Source of the DNA: Sphingomonas sp.
GTDB lineage: Bacteria; Pseudomonadota; Alphaproteobacteria; Sphingomonadales; Sphingomonadaceae
Direction: 5' to 3'
NCBI RefSeq assembly: GCF_024508665.1
Contig: NZ_JANINP010000007.1
Coordinates: forward strand, 992,001-1,056,000
Length of the DNA: 64,000 nt
The translations under genes were made by a program, and so were the position numbers. This document shows, one piece after another, positions 7,267 to 16,983 of this stretch (the stretch's first letter is position 1; each line of letters opens with the position of its first letter). The notes under the pieces were generated by a model, which was given only the letters and a program-made list of their open reading frames with translations, had not been told where the DNA came from and searched no databases.

Positions 7267-8556
7267 CTACGGCAATTCCGCCTTTGGAAATCCCGACCAC
7301 ACCTGATCGTAATCCTCGTCGAGTGCGCTCGTTTCCAGGGCGTAGTCGGTGCAGTGGAACACCCAGCGGCTCTCGATCATGAAGGCCATCGTCCCGTCGA
7401 TCTTGTGCGGCTTGAGCTCGGCCTCGCTCGCGCCTTTCCATGAGGCAAGGTCGGGGCCGTGGCCGGACATCATATTGTGGAGCGACATCGCACCGGGCCG
7501 GAATCCCTCGGCCTTGGCGTCATAGGCGCCGTAGAGCAGGCCCATGCATTCGCTCATCACGTTGCGGTGGAACCAGGGCGGGCGGAACGTGTCCTCGGCG
7601 ACCATCCAGCGTGGCGGGAAGATGACGAAATCCGCATTGGCGGTGCCCGGCACGTCGCTGGGCGAGGTCAGGACGGTGAAAATCGACGGATCGGGATGGT
7701 CGAAGCTGACCGTACCGATCGTGTTGAAATGCTTCAGATCGTAACGGTAGGGCGCGTACGTGCCGTGCCAGGCGACGACGTCGAGCGGACTGCGGCCGAG
7801 CTGGGTTTCCCACAACGCGCCTTCGAACTTCTGGATCAGCGCGAAGTCGCCCTCGCGATCCTCGAACCACGCGACCGGAGTCTCGAAATCGCGGGCATTG
7901 GCGAGGCCGTTCGAGCCGATCGGCCCGAGCTCGGGCAAGCGGAAGGGCTGGCCGTGATTTTCGGCGACATAGCCGCGGGCGGCGCCGTCGGGCAGCTCGA
8001 CACGGAAACGGACGCCGCGCGGAATCACCGCGACCTGGCCGGGAGCAAGGTCGATCCGGCCCATCTCGGTGAGCAGGAGAAGCGCGCCCTGTTCGGGCAG
8101 GATCAGCAACTCGCCATCGGCCGAGGCGAAAGCGCGGTCGGTCATGTCGCGCGTGGCGTGATAGAGATGCATCGCCACGCCAGCCTGGGTGCGCGGGCCG
8201 TCGCCGGCGACGACCATCGTCGTCAGGCTGTCGAGCCAGTCGGCGTCGATCGCTTCCTCTAACGGGCGCCAGCGCAGGCGATTGGGGGCGAGGGGGGACT
8301 TGCTGAGGCCGGGGGCGAAGCGCTTCGCACCCTGGTAGCGGGTAAAGGCCGGGTGCGCTGCCGAGGGGCGCAGGCGGTAGAGCCAGGTGCGGCGATTCTC
8401 GTGGCGCGGCGCGGTGAAGGCGGTGCCGGAGAGTTGTTCGACGTAGAGGCCGAACGCGGGCTTTTGCGGCGAGTTGCGGCCGACGGGGAGAGCGCAGGGG
8501 ATCGCCTCTGTGGCGAAATGGTTGCCGAAGCCGGTTAGGTAGTTCTGGTCAGCCAT
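7267..8556 (-). CDS. hmgA: Homogentisate 1,2-dioxygenase
   Basis: Fe(II) enzyme that opens the homogentisate ring to maleylacetoacetate in tyrosine/phenylalanine breakdown. The 429-residue length is normal for the family. Diagnostic parts are YLTGFGNHFATEA at the N-terminus, the cupin-like core (GRIDLAPGQVAVIPRGVRFRVEL) and the iron site WFHRNVMSECMGLLYG with LHNMMSGHGPD; the His, Glu and His ligands lie in these two segments. The start at 8556 (MADQNYL) has GGAG seven bases upstream. It is the second gene after hpd on the minus strand, 189 bp downstream of it, with repeat A in that gap. Fumarylacetoacetase and maleylacetoacetate isomerase are not in the window. Confidence 0.96.
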   Translation of the reverse strand: MADQNYLTGFGNHFATEAIPCALPVGRNSPQKPAFGLYVEQLSGTAFTAPRHENRRTWLYRLRPSAAHPAFTRYQGAKRFAPGLSKSPLAPNRLRWRPLEEAIDADWLDSLTTMVVAGDGPRTQAGVAMHLYHATRDMTDRAFASADGELLILPEQGALLLLTEMGRIDLAPGQVAVIPRGVRFRVELPDGAARGYVAENHGQPFRLPELGPIGSNGLANARDFETPVAWFEDREGDFALIQKFEGALWETQLGRSPLDVVAWHGTYAPYRYDLKHFNTIGTVSFDHPDPSIFTVLTSPSDVPGTANADFVIFPPRWMVAEDTFRPPWFHRNVMSECMGLLYGAYDAKAEGFRPGAMSLHNMMSGHGPDLASWKGASEAELKPHKIDGTMAFMIESRWVFHCTDYALETSALDEDYDQVWSGFPKAELP

Positions 8557-8571
8557 GCTTCGCTCCAAAAA

Positions 8572-8740
8572 CCCCTCTCCCCTTGTGGGAGAGGGAGGGG
8601 CCCATCGCGTCAGCGATGGGAGGGAGAGGGGGCGAGCCGCAGGCTCGCGCGGCGCTTTGCGCCGCTCCCCTCATCCAAGCTTTGCTAGGCAGCAAGCTGC
8701 CAAGCTACGCTATCCTTCTCCCACAAGGGGAGAAGGAAGA
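8572..8740. repeat. Mosaic hairpin repeat, copy A
   Basis: Intergenic element between hpd and hmgA. It consists of inverted CCCCTCTCCCC/GGGGAGAAGG outer arms, internal GC hairpins and a core reading AAGCTTTGCTAGGCAGCAAGC then TGCCAAGCTACGCTATCC. The same core occurs at about 17,000 (inverted) and 27,690 (same orientation). No coding potential. Probably a non-autonomous REP/MITE-like family of this genome. Confidence 0.85.
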
Positions 8741-8745
8741 AAGAC

Positions 8746-9810
8746 TCAAACCTCCGCTTTCGCCGGCACCACCCCCCGGCGGATCTGGTCGAGTTCGATG
8801 CTCTCGAACAGCGCCTTGAAATTGCCTTCGCCGAAACCGTCATTGCCCTTGCGCTGGATGATCTCGAAGAAGATCGGTCCGACCATGTTCTCGGTGAAGA
8901 TCTGCAGCAGCAGGCCGCCGCCGGTCTCCGGGGCACCGTCGATCAGGATGTGGCGCTTACGCATTTCCTCGACGCTATGGCCATGGCCCGGCAGGCGCTT
9001 GTCGATCATGTCGAAATAGGTGTCGGGCGCGGTCTGGAAGCGGATGCCGTTGGCGCGCAGCTGGTCGATCGTCGAGAAGATGTCGTCGGTCGCCAGCGCC
9101 AGATGCTGGATGCCTTCGCCTTTGTAATCCTTGATGAATTCCTCGATCTGCGAATGCTCGTCCTGGCTTTCGTTCAAGGGGATGCGGATCTTGTCGTCGG
9201 GCGCGGTCATCGCCTTGGAGAACAGGCCGGTCGCCTGACCCTCGATGTCGAAATAGCGGATCTGGCGGAAGTTGAAGATGCGCTCGTAATAATCGGCCCA
9301 ATAATCCATCCGCCCACGGTTCAGATTGTGGGTCAGGTGGTCGAGCGTGTGCAGGCCGACGCTGTTGTCGTCGACGCCCTTGCCGGTCGGCACGAAATCG
9401 GTCTCGTAGATCTTGGACTTCTTGTCGACGAGATAGAGGTTGGCGCCGCCGATCCCCTCGATCGCCGGAATGTCGAGTTCGCCCGGGCCATGCTCGCCCT
9501 TCACCTCGGTCGCACCGCGCTCGAGCGCGAGGTCGCGCGCCTTCTCGCCGTCGGCGACGCGGAAGGCCATCGCGTTGGCGCTGGGGCCGTGCGCGTTGCG
9601 GAAGCCCGCGACCTGGCCGGCATCGTCCATGTTGAGCAGGAAATTGATGTCGCCCTGGGCATAGCGGCGCACGTTCTTCGACTTGTGCGTGCCGACATGG
9701 GTGAAGCCCATTTTCTCGAACAGATCGGCCATCTTCTCCGGGTCGGGCGAGGTGAATTCGACGAATTCGAACCCGTCCAGGCCCATCGGATTGTCGTGCG
9801 CGTCGGTCAT
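8746..9810 (-). CDS. hpd: 4-hydroxyphenylpyruvate dioxygenase
   Basis: Fe(II)-dependent enzyme that converts 4-hydroxyphenylpyruvate to homogentisate, the substrate of the next gene's product. The 354-residue protein shows the two vicinal-oxygen-chelate halves. The N-terminal half opens GLDGFEFVEFTSPDPEKMADLFEKMGF. The iron site in the C-terminal half is formed by the first His of HTLDHLTHN, the His of GIQHLALATDD and the Glu of FFEIIQRKG. The start at 9810 has GGAG nine bases upstream and lies about 32 nt after the predicted transcription start. The promoter overlaps a perfect palindrome, and a MarR gene is divergent, which fits local repression of an hpd-hmgA operon. Confidence 0.96.
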   Translation of the reverse strand: MTDAHDNPMGLDGFEFVEFTSPDPEKMADLFEKMGFTHVGTHKSKNVRRYAQGDINFLLNMDDAGQVAGFRNAHGPSANAMAFRVADGEKARDLALERGATEVKGEHGPGELDIPAIEGIGGANLYLVDKKSKIYETDFVPTGKGVDDNSVGLHTLDHLTHNLNRGRMDYWADYYERIFNFRQIRYFDIEGQATGLFSKAMTAPDDKIRIPLNESQDEHSQIEEFIKDYKGEGIQHLALATDDIFSTIDQLRANGIRFQTAPDTYFDMIDKRLPGHGHSVEEMRKRHILIDGAPETGGGLLLQIFTENMVGPIFFEIIQRKGNDGFGEGNFKALFESIELDQIRRGVVPAKAEV

Positions 9811-9836
9811 TGGAACATGCTCCAGGGGGAAAAGTC

Positions 9837-9850
9837 GTTTCAGGTGAAAC
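9837..9850. promoter_or_regulatory. Palindromic operator over the hpd promoter
   Basis: GTTTCAGGTGAAAC is a perfect 6-bp inverted repeat with a 2-bp centre. It overlaps the last two bases of the -10 box and the expected start point of hpd transcription. The neighbouring divergent MarR gene makes that protein the likely binder (inference). Confidence 0.7.
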
Positions 9851-9877
9851 TATATAGCGTTTGTGCCGATTGGTCAA
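9849..9877 (-). promoter_or_regulatory. hpd: Sigma-70-type promoter of hpd-hmgA
   Basis: Read on the minus strand, TTGACC (9877-9872) and TATAGT (9854-9849) are separated by 17 bp. That matches the housekeeping consensus closely. The start of transcription is expected near 9842, about 32 nt before the ATG. Confidence 0.7.
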
Positions 9878-9889
9878 AACGTTCCAAAG

Positions 9890-9980
9890 CCGTCATGCCG
9901 GACTTGTTCCGGCATCCAAGGTGCCACAACGGCTGGATTCCGTTGAGGAAGCTTGGGCCCGGAACAAGTCCGGGGTGACG
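9890..9980. repeat. REP-like hairpin pair (BIME) upstream of the MarR gene
   Basis: GTCATGCCGGACTTGTTCCGGCAT and, about 35 bp on, its inverted partner ending GTCCGGGGTGACGA. Each half forms a hairpin and the two halves pair with each other. It fills most of the hpd/MarR gap, leaving little room for a MarR promoter other than within or next to it. Confidence 0.8.
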
Positions 9981-10012
9981 AATGGGCATGGTCAGGCTAG
10001 CGTCGCAAAACG

Positions 10013-10474
10013 ATGGCCGATTTGAAGCTCGATCTGTTCCTGCCTTACCGGCTGTCCGTCGTGTCCAACCGCGTGTCGGCGGCGATCGCCACCGCTTACG
10101 ACCGGCTGTTCGGGCTCAAAATTCCGGAGTGGCGCCTGATCGCGGTTATTGCCGAAGGACCCGGGATCACGCAGCAGGCATTGGGTGTGGCGACGCGGAT
10201 GGACAAGGTGACGGTGAGCCGCGCCGCGCAGGCCCTGGTCGAGCGCGGGCTGGTCGCGCGCACGCCCAACGAGAATGACAAGAGGTCGCACCTGCTGGCG
10301 CTGACCACGACTGGCCGCACGCTCTATGATCAGGTGGCTCCCAAGGCGCTCGAGCTCGAGGCCAAGATCCTCCAACGGCTCGATCCGGCCGAGCGTCTCG
10401 CCCTGTCGGCAATGCTCGATCGCATCGAAGCGGCGGCAAGCGAAGTCGCTCCCGAGGGCGTCGGAGCGTTTTGA
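10013..10474 (+). CDS. MarR family transcriptional regulator
   Basis: 153-residue winged-helix dimer. Recognition region: TQQALGVATRMDKVTVSRAAQALVERGLV (about residues 53-81), wing ARTPNENDKRSHLLALTTTGRTLY, then dimerisation helices at both ends (LPYRLSVVSNRVSAAIATAYDRLFG; ALSAMLDRIEAAASEV). MarR proteins typically repress catabolic operons and respond to phenolic ligands. Divergent orientation to hpd-hmgA and the palindrome on the hpd promoter suggest that it controls homogentisate catabolism, with an aromatic pathway intermediate as possible inducer; this is inference. No strong ribosome site precedes the ATG. The downstream tamA start is close, but the functions are unrelated. Confidence 0.9.
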   Translation: MADLKLDLFLPYRLSVVSNRVSAAIATAYDRLFGLKIPEWRLIAVIAEGPGITQQALGVATRMDKVTVSRAAQALVERGLVARTPNENDKRSHLLALTTTGRTLYDQVAPKALELEAKILQRLDPAERLALSAMLDRIEAAASEVAPEGVGAF

Positions 10475-10548
10475 GCGTGAACCGATCGGGCCGCGGCGCG
10501 TTGGCACGCGCAACGGGGGCGAAGGACGACCCCCAAAAAGGGGCCGTC

Positions 10549-12762
10549 GTGTCGCGTCTAGTATCGCATTGTTGTCTGGCTATCGCGGCATGCGCAGTCG
10601 TTCCCGGCGCGTTGGTCGCGCAACAGGTGCGGCCCGCCGCCCGCACCGACGGCGCGCAGGCCAATGCGAAGAGCCAGGATCAGGCGCGGCAATCCGGCGA
10701 GCCCAAGCCGGTGCCGACTCCGACCAGCGATCCGCTCGGCGACAAGCCGATCGTGCCGGACGATCAGTTCGACAAGTCGCTGCCGCCTTTGTCGAACGAC
10801 ATCAACGCGCCGCTGGAGCCCATCCCGCAGGAAGCGCCGTTCACCCCGCAGACTGCCGACAAGGCGCCGCCCAGCGTCACGCCGCCGGCAACGCCCGCGC
10901 CCGACGTTCCGCCCGGCACGCTTCCGCCGGCGCCAGAGCCCGCGCCCGAACTCGCAGCACCTCTGCCGACGCTCGACAGCTACAATACGACGCCGGTGAC
11001 CGAGGTCGCCGACGTTCCGAACGGCAAGAGCGCGGAGATACGCTACGACACCGTCGTCAACGGTTTGGGCGATCTGGGCCTTGATAACGACTTCAAAACC
11101 TTCTCGTCGTTGAAGAAAGGCGGCGGCAAGGCCGCCAATGCGGCGATGGTGGCGGCGCGCGGACGCGAGGACGAGGCATTGGCGGTCAGGCTTATGCACT
11201 CGCGCGGCTATTACGATGCGACGGCCTTGTCCTCGGTCGAGAGCGTCCCCAACCAGCCTGGCCGCGTCCGCGTGGTGGTGAACGCGGTGCCCGGCAAGCA
11301 ATATACTTTCTCATCGGTCAACGTCGATTCACAGCCGGTGGTGCCGGGCGACCTCATCACCAGCAACCTGCCGCTCAAGGTCGGCGAGCCGATCGACACC
11401 GTCCGCGTCCAGGGGGCCGAAGCCAATGTCACCCTGGAGATGGGGCGCAACGGCTATCCGTTCGTGCGGCTTGGAACGCGTGACATCCTGCTCGACGAGA
11501 ATGCCTTCACCGGGGATTATACCTTGCCGGTCGATACCGGACCGCGATCGAGCTTCGGCAATGTCAGCACGAGCGGCCGTCTTGCCTTCGGACCCGATCA
11601 CATCCGCATCCTGCGGCGGTTCAAGGAAGGCGAACTCTACAATACCGACAAGGTCGACGATCTTCGCAAGGCTTTGGTCGCGACGGGCCTGTTCTCGACG
11701 GTGACGGTCGAGCCGGTCGATACCGGCAAGGACGCGCCCGACGGCACCCGGATCGTCGACCTGGCGGTCACCCAGCGGGTCGGGCGGACGCGCTCGATCG
11801 CGGCGACCGGCGGCTATAGCACCGGCGAGGGAATCAAGCTGGAAGGCACGTTCACCGCGCGCAACGCCTTTCCGCCCGAAGGCGCGTTCATCGTCGGCGC
11901 GGTCGCGGGCACGCAGGAACAGAGCGGCACGGTCACCTTCCGCCGGTCGGACTGGAAGCAGCGCGACCGCACATTGTCGTTCGGGCTGAGCGCAGGGCAC
12001 AACAATTACGATGCCTTTGACGCCACGACCTTGTCGCTGTTCGGCCGCGTCTCCTACGATTCGACCCCGATCTGGCAGAAGCGGATCACCTACGGTTACG
12101 GCTTCGAGCTGACCGGCACCAACGAAAGCGTCTATAATTTCAACGCGGGCAAGCGTCAGCGCGGCACCTATTTCATCGCCGCGCTGCCGCTCAACATCCA
12201 ATGGGACACGTCGGACGATCTGCTCAACCCGACCAAGGGCTATCGCCTGAAATTGACGCTGAGCCCGGAAACGTCGGTGCGCGGGCCGATCCGCCCCTAT
12301 GCCCGCACGCAGATCGACGCGAGCGTCTATTATCCCGTGACAAGCAGTATCGTCATCGCCGGGCGCGGGCGAGTGGGATCGATCCTTGGCATTGCCCGCG
12401 ACGACCTCGCGCCGTCGCGGCGTTATTATGGTGGCGGCGGCGGGTCGGTGCGCGGCTATGGCTATCAGCGGCTCGGACCCTTCGATCCCAATGGCGATCC
12501 GGTCGGCGGGCGCAGCGTCAACGAATTCGCGCTGGAGGCACGGTATCGCTTCGGCAATTTCGGCATCGTGCCGTTCGTCGATGCCGGCAATTCCTATGAA
12601 AGCTCGATGCCCAAATTCACCGACTGGAAATTCGGCGCGGGCATCGGCGGGCGCTTCTACACCAATTTCGGGCCGGTCCGTATCGACGTCGCGACCCCGC
12701 TCAACAAGCGCAAGGGCGACTCGCGGATCGCGCTCTACATCTCGATCGGCCAGGCCTTCTGA
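10549..12762 (+). CDS. tamA: TamA-type Omp85 outer-membrane assembly protein
   Basis: 737-residue outer-membrane protein of the Omp85 superfamily, partner of TamB in inserting some outer-membrane proteins or carrying lipid. After a signal peptide (SRLVSHCCLAIAACAVVPGALVAQ) comes an unusually Pro-rich linker of about 100 residues, then POTRA-like domains (for example PGRVRVVVNAVPGKQYTFSSVNV and FGPDHIRILRRFKEGELYNTDKVDDLRKAL), and a 16-stranded barrel from about residue 400. The barrel has the diagnostic loop-6 motif RRYYGGGGGSVRGYGYQRLGP and a terminal Phe. I chose GTG 10549 (AAGGGG upstream); frames from a TTG at 10471 or a GTG at 10477 would put 26 polar residues before the signal. The stop overlaps the tamB start. 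Confidence 0.92.
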   Translation: MSRLVSHCCLAIAACAVVPGALVAQQVRPAARTDGAQANAKSQDQARQSGEPKPVPTPTSDPLGDKPIVPDDQFDKSLPPLSNDINAPLEPIPQEAPFTPQTADKAPPSVTPPATPAPDVPPGTLPPAPEPAPELAAPLPTLDSYNTTPVTEVADVPNGKSAEIRYDTVVNGLGDLGLDNDFKTFSSLKKGGGKAANAAMVAARGREDEALAVRLMHSRGYYDATALSSVESVPNQPGRVRVVVNAVPGKQYTFSSVNVDSQPVVPGDLITSNLPLKVGEPIDTVRVQGAEANVTLEMGRNGYPFVRLGTRDILLDENAFTGDYTLPVDTGPRSSFGNVSTSGRLAFGPDHIRILRRFKEGELYNTDKVDDLRKALVATGLFSTVTVEPVDTGKDAPDGTRIVDLAVTQRVGRTRSIAATGGYSTGEGIKLEGTFTARNAFPPEGAFIVGAVAGTQEQSGTVTFRRSDWKQRDRTLSFGLSAGHNNYDAFDATTLSLFGRVSYDSTPIWQKRITYGYGFELTGTNESVYNFNAGKRQRGTYFIAALPLNIQWDTSDDLLNPTKGYRLKLTLSPETSVRGPIRPYARTQIDASVYYPVTSSIVIAGRGRVGSILGIARDDLAPSRRYYGGGGGSVRGYGYQRLGPFDPNGDPVGGRSVNEFALEARYRFGNFGIVPFVDAGNSYESSMPKFTDWKFGAGIGGRFYTNFGPVRIDVATPLNKRKGDSRIALYISIGQAF

Positions 12763-15700
12763 TGGTCGAAGAGACGCCCGCAGGCGAAACGCCCGATACC
12801 GAGGTCGTCGTGGTCAAGCGGCCATGGTGGCTGCAGCTCGCGCGCGGCGTGGTTATCGTTTGCGTGGCGATCATCGCGCTGTTGGCGGTCGTCTATTTCG
12901 GGCTCGACACCGCGCCCGGGCATCGCTTCATCGTCTCGCGGCTGGAAAGCTACAAGACCGAGACGGGGCTGAACATCAAGGTCGGGCGGATTCGCGGCTC
13001 GATCTACGGCAAGATGGAATTGCTCGACCTGAGGGTCAGCGATCCCCAGGGCATTTTCCTGACCGCGCCGACGGCGACGATCGACTGGAATCCGTTCCAG
13101 TTCCTGTGGAACCATATCGACGTCAATTCGATGGCCGCGCCGACCGTGGTGATGCACCGTTCGCCGTCCTTGCTGCCTGGCGATCCGAACGCGCCGATCC
13201 TGCCCGATATCGACATCGATATCGGCAGGCTGAAGGTCGATCGGCTGCTGCTCAAGGCGCCGGTAACCGGGCAGCAGCATATCATCCGTCTCGACGGCAT
13301 CGCGCATATCGCCGACCGGCGCGCGCAATTGATCGCCAATGCCGACGCGGTGCGTGGGCCGGGAATTGCCGGCGGCGATACGTTGCGGCTGGTGCTCGAC
13401 GCGCAGCCCGACGCCAACAAGCTGGGCATTCGGGTCAGGTTCGACGCGCCCGCCGATGGCGTCGCCGCGAGCATGACCGGGGTCAAGGCGCCGATGGCGA
13501 TCCGCATCGGCGGCGCCGGCGATTGGAAATCGTGGAAAGGGAAGGGCGTCGCTGCGCTCAACGGCCAGTCGCTCGCCAATCTCGATCTCGGCGCGCAGAA
13601 CGGCACCTTCACCATCAAGGGCGTGACTCATCCCGGCCTGTACCTGAAAGGACCGGTCGAGCGGCTGACCGCGCCCGGCCTGAATGTCGACATCGTCTCG
13701 ACCCTCGAGAAGCGCAAGGCGACGACGCGGATGACGCTCAAGTCGGATGCGCTGGCGGTGGCGGCGAGCGGGTTGCTCGATCTCGGCGAGAATAGATTCG
13801 GCAATTTCGTGATCGACGCTCGGCTGCTCACGCCCGGCGCGATGCTGCCCAATTTGTCGGGCCGCGACGTGATGACGCACTGGACGCTCGACGGCCCGTT
13901 CGCGACCCCGACGATCGGCTACAATCTCAGCGCCGCGGCAATCGCGTTCGGCGGCACGGGTCTGGAAGGGCTGACCGCATCGGGCAAGGCGACGGTCGAT
14001 GCCAAGCATGTGCTGATCCCAGTCAATGCGCGGGCGCGACGCGTCACCGGACTGAACGCAGCGGCCGGCATGTTGCTGACCAATGTCTCTGCCGTCGGCG
14101 ATTTCGCTTATTCGAACGGCAAGCTGCTGTCCGACAATCTGAAGCTCAAATCCGACAAGATCGACGCGACCGCGATCGTCGTCGCGGACCTGCCGAGCGG
14201 GCATTATACCGGCGCGCTGAAGGGACGGGTCAATAATTACACGATCGACGGAATCGGCATCGTCGACCTGACGACCGACGCCAAGCTCGTGTCGATGGCC
14301 AAGGGCGGTTTCGGCATCACCGGTCGGATCGCGGCCCGGACGCGCAAGATATTCAATTCAGGGGCGGAAAGCTTCCTCGGCGGCCAGGCGATCGTCACGA
14401 GCGATATCGGCTATGGTACGGATGGGGTCTTCACTTTCTCCAACGTCAAGCTCGCCGCACCGCGGCTCAGCATCTATCGCGGTTCGGGCAGCTATCGCCC
14501 CGACGGCCAGATCGCGTTCGCCGGCGACGCGCATTCGAAGGATTACGGTCCGATCAATGCACGGGTGACCGGAACCGCCGCCGCGCCGGTGATCGTGATC
14601 CATGCGCCGCGCCCGGGGGTCGGCGTCGGTCTTGCCGGGCTCGAAGCCACGATCCGCGGCAAGGGCGATGCTTATGCCATCGTCGCCAAGGGCACGACCA
14701 ATTACGGGCCGTTCGCGGCCAACGTGCTGGTGCGCAGCGGCAAGACGCTGGCGATCCAGGTCAATCAGGGCAGCACCTTTGCCGGCATGAACCTGACCGG
14801 TGCGCTGCAACAGACCGCGGCCGGGCCGTTCGCCGGGAAGCTGCAGTTCGCCGGATCGGGGATCAATGGCACCGCGACGCTGGGCGCCGAGGGCAAGGTG
14901 CAGCGCGCCGACATCGCGGCGCGCGCCTATAACGCGACCATCCCGGGCAATCAGGATTTCACTATCGGCCGTGCGATCGTCAGCGCCAGCGTCGTGCTCT
15001 ATCCGAACGCACCGCGCGTGTTGGCCGATATCCAGATCGGCAACATGCGCTACGGCGCAACGGTGTTCCAGGCGGCGCGCGCCAAGATCAATTATTCGAA
15101 CGGCAGCGGCACCGCGCAGGCCGTGTTGGCGGGGTCGTCGGGCGTGCCGTTCAGCATGGGGATCAACGCGCGGCTGCAGCCCAAATTGTGGCTGGTGGCG
15201 GTGTCGGGCAAGGCCAATGGCATCGGCTTCCGCACGCCGCGCGCGGCGCAGATCGAGCCGCGGGACGGCGAGTATCGCCTGCTCCCGACACAGGTCGATT
15301 TCGACAAGGGCAGCGCGCGGATCGCCGGCACCTATGGCAAGGGGATGTCGCTGCAGGCGCGGCTCGACAAGCTCGATTTGTCGGTGGCCAACGCGCTGGT
15401 GCCCAATCTTAATATCGATGGCAGTGCCACCGGCAGCATCGACTACGTCCAGCCGGCGGGCGCGGCGGTGCCGAATATCGATACGCGGCTGGCGATCGCC
15501 AACTTCACGCGATCGAGCGCGGTGATCGTCTCCGAGCCGGTCGACATCCAGGTGGTCGCCCGCTTGACCGAGGCGGGCGCGGATGCGCGCGCGCTGGTCA
15601 AGCGCGGGGTGACCACGGTGGGTCGATTGCAGGCGCGGCTGGCGCCTTTGGGTGGCGGCGCGAGCTGGATGGATCGGCTCTATGCCGCGCCGCTGTCGGG

Positions 15701-16970
15701 CGGGATCCGCTATAATGGCCCGTCGGGCGTGCTGTTCTCGCTATCGGGTCTGGCCGGCCAGCAGGTCGCGGGCGGCGTCGTCGTGGCGGCGGATTTCTCC
15801 GGCCGGTTGGGCGCGCCGCAGCTCAACGGCATCGTGCGCGGCGACAATCTGACCTATATCAACTCGAACTACGGCACCAAGCTGACCCAGATGAAGCTCG
15901 CCGGGCGGTTCACCAACGACCGGCTCGAGATCAGCCAGTTGAACGCGAAGGCGGGCGACGGCACGGTCGAGGCGAGCGGTTGGGTCGGGCTGTCGGCCGA
16001 GCAGAATTTCCCGATGAACCTCAATGCCAAGCTCAACAACGCGACCCTGGCGAGCGGCGATGCGCTCGGAGCGACGGCGACCGGCACGCTTGCGGTCACC
16101 AACGGACCGCAGGGCGGGCTGATCAAGGGCGACCTGCGAATCCCCAACGCACGCTACGAGGTCGTCTATCAGGGGCAGGCCGAGGTCGAGGAGCTCAAGG
16201 GCATCCGTCGCAAGAGCGATCCGCCACGTCCGCATATCGCGCCCAAGCCGCCGAGCAGCTATGCGCTCGATATCCGTATCCGCGCCGACGACCAGGTGTT
16301 CGTCACCGGCATGGGGCTCGAATCCGAATGGCGGATGTTCATGCGGGTCAGCGGCACGTCGACCACGCCGATCGTCTCCGGCAACGCGACGATCGTGCGC
16401 GGCACCTATAATTTCGCCGGCAAGCGCTTCGACATCGATCGCGGCACGGTCCGCTTCAACGGCGGCGCGCTGTCGGACCCGACGATCGATATCTCGGCCT
16501 CGACCAACACCAACGGCATCAACGCGATCATCAACATCACCGGCACCGGACAGCGGCCGCAAGTCGCGTTCACGTCGTCGCCGGCACTGCCGCAGGACGA
16601 AGTGCTGAGCCGGTTGCTGTTCGGATCTAGCCCGCAGAATCTGTCGGCGACCGAGGCGATCCAGCTCGCCGCCGCGCTCAACTCGCTGCGCGGCGGGGGC
16701 GGCGGACTCAACCCGCTCGGCAAGCTGCGCAGCGCGGCGGGGATCGACCGGTTGCGTATCCTGAGCGCCGATCAGGCGTCGGGCCGCGGCACCGCGCTGG
16801 CTGCGGGCAAATACATTACCGACAATATCTATGTTGAGATCATCACCGACGCGAAGGGCTTCACCGCGACCCAGCTGGAGATCGCGCTGACCCGCAGCCT
16901 CAGCATCCTGTCGCAGACCGGATCGTTCACCGGATCGGGCGCGAGCATCAAGTATCAGAAGGATTTCTGA
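12762..16970 (+). CDS. tamB: Translocation and assembly module protein TamB
   Basis: 1402-residue AsmA-like protein anchored in the inner membrane by one helix (about residues 24-45, QLARGVVIVCVAIIALLAVVYF) and spanning the periplasm as a long beta-rich groove. The C-terminal TamB/DUF490 domain is clear: VSGNATIVRGTYNFAGKRFDIDRGTVRFNGG, then NINITGTGQRPQVAF-like strands and SSPALPQDEVLSRLLFGSSPQNLSATEAIQLA, ending in a terminal Phe (IKYQKDF). It works with TamA in the outer membrane, in outer-membrane protein insertion or phospholipid transport. TGATG overlap with tamA means coupled translation. Length and domain order are as in other alphaproteobacterial TamB proteins. Confidence 0.93.
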   Translation: MVEETPAGETPDTEVVVVKRPWWLQLARGVVIVCVAIIALLAVVYFGLDTAPGHRFIVSRLESYKTETGLNIKVGRIRGSIYGKMELLDLRVSDPQGIFLTAPTATIDWNPFQFLWNHIDVNSMAAPTVVMHRSPSLLPGDPNAPILPDIDIDIGRLKVDRLLLKAPVTGQQHIIRLDGIAHIADRRAQLIANADAVRGPGIAGGDTLRLVLDAQPDANKLGIRVRFDAPADGVAASMTGVKAPMAIRIGGAGDWKSWKGKGVAALNGQSLANLDLGAQNGTFTIKGVTHPGLYLKGPVERLTAPGLNVDIVSTLEKRKATTRMTLKSDALAVAASGLLDLGENRFGNFVIDARLLTPGAMLPNLSGRDVMTHWTLDGPFATPTIGYNLSAAAIAFGGTGLEGLTASGKATVDAKHVLIPVNARARRVTGLNAAAGMLLTNVSAVGDFAYSNGKLLSDNLKLKSDKIDATAIVVADLPSGHYTGALKGRVNNYTIDGIGIVDLTTDAKLVSMAKGGFGITGRIAARTRKIFNSGAESFLGGQAIVTSDIGYGTDGVFTFSNVKLAAPRLSIYRGSGSYRPDGQIAFAGDAHSKDYGPINARVTGTAAAPVIVIHAPRPGVGVGLAGLEATIRGKGDAYAIVAKGTTNYGPFAANVLVRSGKTLAIQVNQGSTFAGMNLTGALQQTAAGPFAGKLQFAGSGINGTATLGAEGKVQRADIAARAYNATIPGNQDFTIGRAIVSASVVLYPNAPRVLADIQIGNMRYGATVFQAARAKINYSNGSGTAQAVLAGSSGVPFSMGINARLQPKLWLVAVSGKANGIGFRTPRAAQIEPRDGEYRLLPTQVDFDKGSARIAGTYGKGMSLQARLDKLDLSVANALVPNLNIDGSATGSIDYVQPAGAAVPNIDTRLAIANFTRSSAVIVSEPVDIQVVARLTEAGADARALVKRGVTTVGRLQARLAPLGGGASWMDRLYAAPLSGGIRYNGPSGVLFSLSGLAGQQVAGGVVVAADFSGRLGAPQLNGIVRGDNLTYINSNYGTKLTQMKLAGRFTNDRLEISQLNAKAGDGTVEASGWVGLSAEQNFPMNLNAKLNNATLASGDALGATATGTLAVTNGPQGGLIKGDLRIPNARYEVVYQGQAEVEELKGIRRKSDPPRPHIAPKPPSSYALDIRIRADDQVFVTGMGLESEWRMFMRVSGTSTTPIVSGNATIVRGTYNFAGKRFDIDRGTVRFNGGALSDPTIDISASTNTNGINAIINITGTGQRPQVAFTSSPALPQDEVLSRLLFGSSPQNLSATEAIQLAAALNSLRGGGGGLNPLGKLRSAAGIDRLRILSADQASGRGTALAAGKYITDNIYVEIITDAKGFTATQLEIALTRSLSILSQTGSFTGSGASIKYQKDF

Positions 16971-16983
16971 GCTGGTCCTCAAA

